Assembly (NCBI GenBank): GCA_934718145.1
Contig: CAKUZC010000072.1
Location: 1-5,555 of the forward strand
Origin: an uncultured Eubacteriales bacterium
GTDB taxonomy: Bacteria; Bacillota; Clostridia; Oscillospirales; Acutalibacteraceae
DNA: 5,555 nucleotides
Reading direction: 5' to 3'
Shown: in pieces, positions 1-5,478 of the stretch
Layout of the letters: every line of letters begins with the position of its first letter
Position numbering within the stretch: position 1 is the stretch's first letter
Position numbers and translations under genes: made by a program
Notes under the pieces: generated by a model
The model's database searches: none
Seen by the model: the letters and a program-made list of their open reading frames with translations, nothing else
What the model was told of the DNA's origin: nothing

Positions 1-2016
1 AGAGTAGATAGTGCGAAAACATTGGCTAAAAAATTACATGACCATCCTGTGTTTAAAGAATATAAAATTATTCTTGCTGCCGGTGATGGTAAGATGGATG
101 ATTATGAAGAAACAAAAAAATCATATGATAAAGTTGTAAATGCAATCAGTAAATATGACAAAACCATCACATTATCCGTTGGCCAGTTGACTACTGGAAT
201 TACGATTCCGGAATGGACTGCTGTATTGATGCTGAGCAATGTGAAGAGTCCGGCTCTGTATATGCAGGCTGCGTTCCGTGCTCAGAATCCTTGTTTGTTC
301 AAGAATGGTTCTAATTATGCAAGAAAAGAAAACGCTTATGTATTTGATTTTGATCCAGCGAGAACATTGACCATTTTTGAAGAATTTGCAAATGATTTAT
401 ACCCTGATACATTGGCCGGTAGGGGTGATTTGAAAACTCGTAAGGAACGTATCAATAAACTGTTGAATTTCTTCCCTGTAATCGGTGAAGATGAAAATGG
501 TGAACTGATTGAATTGGATGCAGAGAAAGTGTTAACGATTCCAAGAAAAATTCGTTCAGTTGAAGTTGTACGTAGAGGATTTATTAGTAATTTCTTGTTC
601 CAGAATATTTCACAGGTGTTCAGCGCGCCACAGGCGGTAATGGATATTATTTCCAACTTAGAGGCAGTGCATGAACCAAAGGGAAAAGTAAATTTCTCGG
701 AAGAAGTGAAATATAGTTTATCATTGAACGATGAAGGGAAAGTTGATGTACCTGATGATATTATCATTGGTGTAACGAACGATGTATTCGGTGACAAAAT
801 TTTTGCACCGGCAGATAATATAATTTCAACAGTATCAAAGATTATTGATACACCTGAAACAGCTCAGTATGTGCTGGATAAGTTGAAATCAAATACACAT
901 AATCAAATGACTGCAAATATTCTTGAAAAAGCAAAGAATGCATACGGTTCAGAGATGAAACTGGCGGACAAGCGTAAGTTGGAATCAAGAATCAATAGTG
1001 CGGCGGACAACCTGATCGATAAGTCATTTACAAATTACACGATTGATAAAAATACAATTGAACAAGAAAGAACAAATGCTTTGCACTCTCGTCATAAAAC
1101 AGGACGTTCGACAGAAGAAATCAATAAAGAATTTGATAAAAAGATTGAAGAAGCAATGGAGCGGTTCCAAGAAACGCTGAAAACAAGGTTAGATGAGCTT
1201 GTAGAGGATTCAAAGAAAGATATCGTAAAAACAGTGGAGACAAATAAGCGTGAACGTGAAAAATATGTGATTGAAGAAGGTATTCGTGATCATCTGAGAG
1301 GATTTTCAAGAACAATACCATCTTTCTTAATGGCGTATGGTGACAATGATGTAACACTTGCAACATTTGATACGATTATCCCTGATAATGTATTTAAAGA
1401 AGTAACAAGTATCACACTTGACCAATTCAGATTTTTGCGTGATGGTGGTTTTTACATTGACCCAAAAACAGGGGAAGAAAAAGAGTTTGTAGGTCAATTG
1501 TTTGATCCTGTTGTATTCAATGATTCAGTGAAAGAATTTCTCGCATTGAAAAAGAAATTGGCGGATTATTTCGATGAAAAAAGTGTGGAAGATATTTTTG
1601 ATTATATTCCACCACAGAAGACAAATCAGATTTTTACACCAAAAACAGTGGTTAAAAAGATGGTAGATATGTTAGAAAGAGAAAATCCAGGATGTTTTGA
1701 TTTGTCGAATAAGACGTTCATTGATTTGTATATGAAATCAGGTCTGTACATTGCGGAAATTGTGAGGCGTTTATATCGGAGTGATAAGATGAAACGAATG
1801 TACCCAAATGAGTGTGATAGGTTGAAACATATTTTTGAAAAACAAGTTTATGGATTGGCTCCGACAGAAATTATTTATAAGATCGCAACTAGTTATATTC
1901 TTGGATTTGATGAAGACGTGAAGATTATAAAACATAATTTCAAACAGATTGATGCTTTGCCGTACGCAAAGGATGGAACACTTAAGAAAAAGCTTGATGA
2001 GACTTACAATGATTGA
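1..2016 (+). CDS. Helicase-methyltransferase restriction protein, 5'-partial and apparently 3'-truncated
   Basis: The reading frame is open from base 1, so the true start lies upstream. The TTG at 22 has no ribosome binding site and is not the start. Seen: an SF2 helicase C-terminal lobe with a motif V-like QLTTGITIPEW (about 184-216) and a motif VI-like QAAFRAQNP (about 265-291); a charged, probably coiled-coil middle (about 1054-1290); then the entry to an N6-adenine methyltransferase domain, with motif X-like NQIFTPKTVVKKM (about 1624-1662) and a divergent motif I, DLYMKSG (1723-1743), where DPACGSG is usual. Known of the family: Eco57I-like or type III-like fused enzymes combine nuclease, ATP-driven translocase and methylase and act on foreign DNA. 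The frame ends at TGA 2014-2016, before any NPPY motif IV, so the methylase fold is incomplete and self-methylation is unlikely from this polypeptide. The nuclease domain, if present, is outside the window. The gene may be a decaying pseudogene. Family call is fairly sure; functional state is not. Confidence 0.7.
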   Translation, partial: RVDSAKTLAKKLHDHPVFKEYKIILAAGDGKMDDYEETKKSYDKVVNAISKYDKTITLSVGQLTTGITIPEWTAVLMLSNVKSPALYMQAAFRAQNPCLFKNGSNYARKENAYVFDFDPARTLTIFEEFANDLYPDTLAGRGDLKTRKERINKLLNFFPVIGEDENGELIELDAEKVLTIPRKIRSVEVVRRGFISNFLFQNISQVFSAPQAVMDIISNLEAVHEPKGKVNFSEEVKYSLSLNDEGKVDVPDDIIIGVTNDVFGDKIFAPADNIISTVSKIIDTPETAQYVLDKLKSNTHNQMTANILEKAKNAYGSEMKLADKRKLESRINSAADNLIDKSFTNYTIDKNTIEQERTNALHSRHKTGRSTEEINKEFDKKIEEAMERFQETLKTRLDELVEDSKKDIVKTVETNKREREKYVIEEGIRDHLRGFSRTIPSFLMAYGDNDVTLATFDTIIPDNVFKEVTSITLDQFRFLRDGGFYIDPKTGEEKEFVGQLFDPVVFNDSVKEFLALKKKLADYFDEKSVEDIFDYIPPQKTNQIFTPKTVVKKMVDMLERENPGCFDLSNKTFIDLYMKSGLYIAEIVRRLYRSDKMKRMYPNECDRLKHIFEKQVYGLAPTEIIYKIATSYILGFDEDVKIIKHNFKQIDALPYAKDGTLKKKLDETYND

Positions 2017-2049
2017 TTTCGTGGTGTAATTAAATGAGGATTTGTAGTT

Positions 2050-2090
2050 AACAGATGATGTACAAAGTTCGGTATGTTATCTGTTTTTAT
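2050..2090 (+). terminator. Intrinsic terminator of the restriction gene
   Basis: A 14-bp stem (2050-2063 with 2072-2085) encloses an 8-base loop and runs into a T run (2084-2088). Three of the pairs are G-U when read on the plus strand; on the minus strand they would be A-C mismatches. The hairpin therefore works for plus-strand transcripts. It lies 34 bases after the restriction gene's stop codon. Confidence 0.7.
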
Positions 2091-2104
2091 ATACTTAAGT
2101 ATAT
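2089..2104. repeat. 16-bp perfect palindrome
   Basis: ATATACTTAAGTATAT is its own reverse complement over 16 bases. It overlaps the tail of the preceding terminator and abuts a possible -35 box, TTGAAA (2104-2109). No good -10 box follows at 16-18 bases; the nearest is TTATAA after 19. It could be an operator or only an AT-rich coincidence. Confidence 0.35.
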
Positions 2105-2190
2105 TGAAACACTTTATAAGAATAAAAGTTATAAGTAGGGTAGAAAAATTATTAAAAATATGTACAAACTAAAATGATTACAAAATTTTT

Positions 2191-2412
2191 ATGAGTAATT
2201 TAAAAGATATTCGTATAGAATTTGAAAAATGTTTACAGAATATGCAAAATTGAAACGCAAGAAACCTGTTTGAATATGTACATAAAAAGTTTTCAGGGTG
2301 CAATAAAGATGGAGTATGTGTGATTGCAAAATACTTTATAATTAGTGCGGATATAATTACCAGTAAATCACAGAGTGAAATCAATAAAAAAGCGATCGAC
2401 AGCGACGGATAA
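2191..2412 (+). pseudogene. Small reading frame interrupted by one in-frame TGA
   Basis: Starting at ATG 2191, the frame encodes 20 residues (begins MSNLKDIRIEFEKCLQ), meets TGA at 2251-2253, then stays open for 52 more residues to TAA at 2410-2412 (continues NARNLFEYVHKKFSGC). The 73-position product would be soluble, mixed-charge and with four cysteines, with composition typical of real protein rather than of random AT-rich DNA. No clear ribosome binding site precedes the ATG. I do not recognise the family. The best reading is a small gene killed by a nonsense mutation. A recoded TGA is less likely, since no downstream stem-loop stands out, and a chance open frame cannot be excluded. An antisense open frame of similar length exists but is very hydrophobic and has no ribosome binding site. 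Confidence 0.35.
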
Positions 2413-2521
2413 TTGCAAAGATAACAGTATGAGAAACTTTGAAGAAGACCTATATAAAACTATAAGAAATAAATTTTTCACTTCTGTATAAGAGTGTGTA
2501 TTAAAATTTACGAAACAATAT

Positions 2522-2552
2522 AAACCGATGACTCAAAGCCACCGGTTTTCTT
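2522..2552 (-). terminator. Terminator of the Cys-rich small gene
   Basis: On the minus strand an 11-bp stem forms (2538-2548 with 2522-2532, loop TTTGA), followed by T-rich sequence. Two pairs are G-U on this strand but become A-C mismatches on the plus strand, so the structure favours minus-strand transcripts. That matches the Cys-rich gene, which ends 66 bases upstream in its own direction. A TTTTCTT run on the plus-strand side may allow weak bidirectional use. Confidence 0.65.
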
Positions 2553-2617
2553 ATGAATCTTTATAAAATTCTAGCACCACATTTTATAGATGTGATTATA
2601 GATTTTATTATTATTTA

Positions 2618-2749
2618 TTAACCGCCGCAGCCACAGCTACAACCATTTCCGCAGCCGCAACCATCGTCTCCGCCACAGCAGCAACAGATGATAAGAATTA
2701 GAACAATTAATAAACAACAGTTATTTCCACCGAAAAAATTATTACACAT
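2618..2749 (-). CDS. Cys/Gly-rich small protein, chorion class HCB-13 like
   Basis: This 43-residue product has 12 cysteines. The N-terminus MCNNFFGGNNCC leads into a short hydrophobic stretch (about residues 13-21, LLIVLILII), a CCCC block (22-25), then a tail of alternating Cys and Gly (31-43) ending in CGG. The start is fixed by AGGAGG (2759-2764) nine bases before ATG. The layout matches the tiny proteins annotated in clostridia as 'chorion class high-cysteine HCB protein 13'. That name reflects composition only and their function is not established. Membrane association, disulfide cross-linking or metal binding are all plausible; the Cys-rich tail would also suit a spore or envelope layer. 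The gene stands alone, divergent from the AAA+ gene, with a terminator downstream. It is much richer in GC than the flanking DNA because of its TGC/GGC codons. Confidence 0.85.
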   Translation of the reverse strand: MCNNFFGGNNCCLLIVLILIICCCCGGDDGCGCGNGCSCGCGG

Positions 2750-2758
2750 GTATGAATT

Positions 2759-2764
2759 CCTCCT
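2759..2764 (-). promoter_or_regulatory. Ribosome binding site of the Cys-rich small gene
   Basis: AGGAGG on the minus strand lies nine bases before ATG. This strong site is the main reason to accept such a short gene as real. Confidence 0.8.
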
Positions 2765-2831
2765 TTTAGTATTTACACTAACATACTATTTGAACTACAA
2801 TTATTTGGTTACAGTTTTACACATTAATTTC

Positions 2832-2860
2832 TTGATTTTTTTAACACCTTCTTGTAATAT
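2832..2860 (+). promoter_or_regulatory. Sigma-A type promoter of the AAA+ gene
   Basis: TTGATT (2832-2837) and TAATAT (2855-2860) are separated by exactly 17 bases, with AT-rich surroundings. Transcription would begin near 2867, giving a leader of about 56 bases before ATG 2923. Other AT-rich pairings exist nearby, but none has two boxes this close to consensus at 17 bases. Confidence 0.6.
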
Positions 2861-2909
2861 ATAACTATATAAAATTTGGTTTATATAAAAAAATATATAA
2901 AATAATAGC

Positions 2910-2915
2910 AGGAGG
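2910..2915 (+). promoter_or_regulatory. Ribosome binding site of the AAA+ gene
   Basis: AGGAGG lies seven bases before ATG 2923. It fixes the start so that the Nif11-like leader is part of the translated protein, not an artefact of an over-long start choice. Confidence 0.85.
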
Positions 2916-2922
2916 TTGAATT

Positions 2923-4827
2923 ATGAATAATAACATTGAGAAATTAATTGATAAAATTTCAAAAAATGATAAAATGTGCAAAAAATTGATGATGGCATCA
3001 TCTTTGGAAGATGCTTACGATGTTTGCATATCAGTTCAGGAGGGATACACTATCCAAGAGTTGGAAGAATTTTTAGACAGCATAGATGCTCCGGAGGATT
3101 TAAATCCTGAAAATAAAAAGGAAGAAATTAGTCTTGAAGATATTTCCGGAGGTGTTTTATCTAATAAATATCCGAAAATATTAGCTTGTTCATTGGCTCT
3201 TTTAACAACAGTTTCTTCGATGACTCATCCGATTGTAGCAGCAGCTGAAAGTAAAGGAAATACTTCTCATAAAACTTCGGTTTATTCCGAAAAGAAGCAA
3301 AGTTTTTGGAGTAAATATAAAAAGCTGATTATTTCAGGAGGACTTGTTGGAGCTGTAATACTGGGGTTATTTTTATATTCTCGTGGACAATCAAACAACG
3401 ATGCTGCAAAAAACAAAGGTACTGATCCCAAAAATCCAGAAATTAAACCGGAAGTTAAAGAAGAAATCAAAAAACAAATTGAAGAAGGATTAAAAAAAGA
3501 TGCTTCTAAAGGAGAAAAAGAAAAGATTCAAGAAGAAGTCAGAAGGCAACTCGCACAGGAATTAAAAAAGGATGGTTCAAAAGCGGAAGAAGAGGATATT
3601 GATGCATATTCACGAGCAAAGAGATGGATTCAAAAAAGTATTTTTCCCAGTAGCAATCCATTTAAATCTTTTACCAATGCGATATCAGATTTAAGTAGTT
3701 TAGCAAAACAAATAGCTACAATAGGAGCAGCACAATGGACTGTTAGTCAGCTATGGAATCAATTTTTAGATTTTAGAAAATATGTTGACAGAAAAATAAA
3801 TACAGAAGAATTATCTCTTGATGACGCGTTTGGAAATCTTGACAAACTTTTCAAGGAAATAAAAGGCCAAGAAAAAGCTAAAAAACAGGTAAAGAGTATT
3901 GTTTATGGTATTTTACACAGAAAAAATCAAGCTAAATTAATGGGGCATAAGTATGATCGAGGAGATGTATTGTATTTTGCCGGACCATCAGGTGTAGGTA
4001 AGACATTAATGGCAAAAGGGTTAGCTAAATACAAAATACTTACCACAAATGCAGATCCATTCTACATGTCTGCTTCTGAGGTGGACAAAGAAAGCTCTGA
4101 AAGTGTAGTAGATCAGTTGTTTGGGAATAAGTATTACGGAGGATATGGAGGATACGGATATGACAATGGAGGAAGAAACGTAATCACCAAACCAAAAAAC
4201 TTAGTTAAATACTTAAACGACAATCCAGACGGTATAGTAATAGTAGATGAATATGATAAAATGTGGTCACCGGCTCTTGACGAAGTTTTTAGAACTATAG
4301 TTGATAAAGGAACCATAAGTGTTAAAGGTCAAACTATAGATTGTTCTGGAATAACGTTTATCTTGACTTCTAATGAAAGTAAAAGTTCCCTTGAAGGTGG
4401 AAATCAAGACCAAACCCAAGATAAAGATGTCGATGACGGTACCGGTTCCAGAACCAAAATTAAACATGATAAATCATTTATCAATAGACTTCAGCCCGTT
4501 GAGTTTGAAAACTTGTCTTCAGCTGAATACGCTCAAATCATAAACAAGGAGATTAAAAAAGATTTAGTTGATTACTGGGCAGATCCAAATGTTAAAGGAC
4601 TAAAAGTAAATTTAGATGAAAAGTGTTTAAAAGATATGGCAGTAGTGGTGGAGAAAAAGAACCAGGGTGCCAGATACATTACAAAATTGCAATCAGACCT
4701 CTTCCGAGATATATCAATGAAGGTGTTTGAAGTTGAGAAAGATAAGAAAGATTTCTACAGAGGCAAGAAGATAAATGTAGAATTTAATCCCGATACTGAG
4801 GAATTTACTCTCAAAGATGCAGAATAA
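2923..4827 (+). CDS. Membrane-anchored Clp/torsin-type AAA+ ATPase with Nif11-like leader
   Basis: The product has 634 residues. Residues 1-77 resemble a Nif11-type precursor leader: an NIEKLIDKISKND helix, SLEDAYDVC, GYTIQELEEFL, then acidic EEISLEDISGG with Gly-Gly at 76-77. Residues 86-108 are hydrophobic and end in AAA before E109, like a signal peptide or transmembrane segment. Residues 135-152 form a second hydrophobic segment. A Lys/Glu-rich linker (about 163-230) contains a tandem repeat. The AAA+ module (about 300-634) has Walker A GPSGVGKT (354-361), a pore loop rich in Tyr and Gly (404-417), Walker B IVIVDE (438-443), sensor 1 TSN (482-484), box VII FINRL with candidate arginine finger R522, and sensor 2 GAR (582-584). 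The order and motifs match the second ring of ClpB/ClpA and torsins, so ATP-driven unfolding or remodelling at the membrane is inferred. Two membrane passes would keep both leader and ATPase in the cytoplasm. No ClpP-docking IGF/IGL loop is seen. Substrate and partners are unknown. Confidence 0.85.
   Translation: MNNNIEKLIDKISKNDKMCKKLMMASSLEDAYDVCISVQEGYTIQELEEFLDSIDAPEDLNPENKKEEISLEDISGGVLSNKYPKILACSLALLTTVSSMTHPIVAAAESKGNTSHKTSVYSEKKQSFWSKYKKLIISGGLVGAVILGLFLYSRGQSNNDAAKNKGTDPKNPEIKPEVKEEIKKQIEEGLKKDASKGEKEKIQEEVRRQLAQELKKDGSKAEEEDIDAYSRAKRWIQKSIFPSSNPFKSFTNAISDLSSLAKQIATIGAAQWTVSQLWNQFLDFRKYVDRKINTEELSLDDAFGNLDKLFKEIKGQEKAKKQVKSIVYGILHRKNQAKLMGHKYDRGDVLYFAGPSGVGKTLMAKGLAKYKILTTNADPFYMSASEVDKESSESVVDQLFGNKYYGGYGGYGYDNGGRNVITKPKNLVKYLNDNPDGIVIVDEYDKMWSPALDEVFRTIVDKGTISVKGQTIDCSGITFILTSNESKSSLEGGNQDQTQDKDVDDGTGSRTKIKHDKSFINRLQPVEFENLSSAEYAQIINKEIKKDLVDYWADPNVKGLKVNLDEKCLKDMAVVVEKKNQGARYITKLQSDLFRDISMKVFEVEKDKKDFYRGKKINVEFNPDTEEFTLKDAE
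3460..3603 (+). repeat. Two 72-bp tandem repeats in the AAA+ linker
   Basis: Residues 180-203 and 204-227 are two copies of a 24-residue unit: EEIKKQIEEGLKKDASKG then EEVRRQLAQELKKDGSKA, each followed by an acidic hexamer. They are diverged at DNA level but exactly in register. The unit is predicted helical and amphipathic, so it probably forms a spacer or coiled coil between membrane and ATPase. Confidence 0.65.
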
Positions 4828-4841
4828 ATTTTAGAAAATAT

Positions 4842-4896
4842 AATCACCTCGTGCAGTGAACTTTTAAACTGTGTTCATTACAAAAGGTGATTTTTT
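4842..4896. terminator. Shared terminator between convergent genes
   Basis: An outer 8-bp stem (4842-4849 AATCACCT with 4885-4892 AGGTGATT) surrounds an inner 7-bp stem containing GTGAAC and GTTCAT. A run of six T follows on the plus strand (4891-4896). On the minus strand the outer stem is followed by ATATTTT, a weaker T tail, so it can also serve the convergent 112-residue gene. Confidence 0.8.
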
Positions 4897-4952
4897 ACGT
4901 TTAAATATATTTGTCCCCGATTTTTAATCATGTAAAATCCTCAATATCAATT

Positions 4953-5291
4953 TTATTGCCATTCGAAAGGTACAGAACTAAGTCCTCCAAATGTTCTAAT
5001 AAAATACCTTGCATAAGCCTTCGCTCCACAAATAGCATAACAACATTCACCATCTTTAGGGTCTGCTTTACATTCAGATATGTCACTACCTTTAATTACC
5101 AACCCTTTTTTTGCAAATAATATTATCCCTTCTTCTAATCCCCTTTTAAATTTCCCAGCGTCAGTAGGAAAAGGCTTTCTATTATCATGATAAAAACATT
5201 TGGCTTTTAATGTTTTTTCACCCCATTTTACTTCAAAATCGTTTCCTTTTTTTATGATTTCTATGTCTTCAAGTTTTATTTTTTCTGGCAT
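4953..5291 (-). CDS. Hypothetical 112-residue protein with five cysteines
   Basis: I do not recognise this family. The product starts MPEKIKLEDIEIIKKG and looks like a small soluble cytoplasmic protein: no signal peptide or membrane segment, a lysine-rich N-terminal half with likely beta strands (EVKWGEKTLKAKCFYHD), and a C-terminal part with C74, C83, C84 and C88 in a C-X8-C-C-X3-C pattern, plus C32. The cysteines could bind a metal or cluster, but no known finger spacing is matched. The start is secure: AGGAGG (5299-5304) lies seven bases before ATG. A perfect-consensus promoter lies about 50 bases upstream. The gene is transcribed alone, convergent with the AAA+ gene 125 bases away, and ends at the shared hairpin. 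A functional link with the AAA+ protein is possible but not shown. Confidence 0.8.
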   Translation of the reverse strand: MPEKIKLEDIEIIKKGNDFEVKWGEKTLKAKCFYHDNRKPFPTDAGKFKRGLEEGIILFAKKGLVIKGSDISECKADPKDGECCYAICGAKAYARYFIRTFGGLSSVPFEWQ

Positions 5292-5298
5292 ACTGTTA

Positions 5299-5304
5299 CC
5301 TCCT
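5299..5304 (-). promoter_or_regulatory. Ribosome binding site of the 112-residue gene
   Basis: AGGAGG on the minus strand lies seven bases before ATG at 5291. It confirms the start codon. Confidence 0.8.
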
Positions 5305-5342
5305 AATTATGTTTTATTAATTTTAAATTCGAGGACAGTATA

Positions 5343-5371
5343 ATTATATATATATATATATATATTGTCAA
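5343..5371 (-). promoter_or_regulatory. Perfect consensus promoter with a TA-repeat spacer
   Basis: On the minus strand TTGACA (5371-5366) and TATAAT (5348-5343) are both exact consensus hexamers, and the spacer is exactly 17 bases. The whole spacer is alternating A and T. Upstream of the -35 box (5372-5401) A and T runs could act as an UP element. Transcription should begin near 5336, with a leader of about 45 bases before the 112-residue gene. Confidence 0.88.
5345..5365. repeat. Alternating TA dinucleotide tract
   Basis: Twenty-one bases of uninterrupted alternating T and A run from within the -10 box to the edge of the -35 box. Such tracts are prone to slipped-strand changes of two bases. 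Confidence 0.9.
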
Positions 5372-5433
5372 GCGTTTTTTTATAAAATATTTATATATTT
5401 TGTGTTTTGGTGTACATGTGAAAGTACCTGTAA

Positions 5434-5472
5434 CAAAAATAAAAGCCGATTACAAAGTAGTAACCGACTTTT
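5434..5472 (-). terminator. Terminator of tRNA-Arg
   Basis: On the minus strand a 13-bp stem (5472-5460 with 5453-5441) has a 6-base loop and runs into TTTTATTTTTG. Two pairs are G-U on this strand and would be A-C mismatches on the other, so it is oriented for the tRNA, whose CCA end lies six bases upstream of the stem. Confidence 0.8.
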
Positions 5473-5478
5473 TTACAC

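Noticed and set aside
336..797. 153-residue open frame on the minus strand
   Set aside because: It lies wholly inside the restriction gene, is low-complexity (Ser/Phe/Asn-rich), lacks a ribosome binding site and is a shadow of the real frame. The same applies to minus-strand frames at 1121-1366, 3282-3470, 4134-4316 and 4267-4467, and to the plus-strand frame at 4911-5120 opposite the 112-residue gene.
2178..2384. 68-residue hydrophobic frame on the minus strand
   Set aside because: It has no ribosome binding site, and its hydrophobic composition is what the complement of an AT-rich, Lys/Glu-rich coding-like frame gives. The plus-strand interrupted frame explains the region better.
2017..2412. 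Alternative genetic code in which TGA encodes Trp
   Set aside because: Reading through the TGA at 2014 gives no methylase motif, and TGG is used for Trp in the three larger genes, so a TGA-sense code is not supported.
2429..2491. 20-residue frame starting MRNFEEDLYKTIRNKF
   Set aside because: It has no ribosome binding site, is very short and has no recognisable relative. It could be a remnant, but nothing supports translation.
2772..2800. Possible minus-strand promoter TTGTAG-17-TGTAAA for the Cys-rich gene
   Set aside because: The boxes are weak, and the predicted transcript start would fall at the edge of the ribosome binding site, leaving almost no leader. The gene may instead use a sporulation sigma factor, but no clear boxes were found.
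4895..4945. 16-residue frame on the minus strand (MIKNRGQIYLNV...) preceded by GAGGA
   Set aside because: It runs into the shared terminator hairpin and is very short. The purine-rich stretch is a common chance match.
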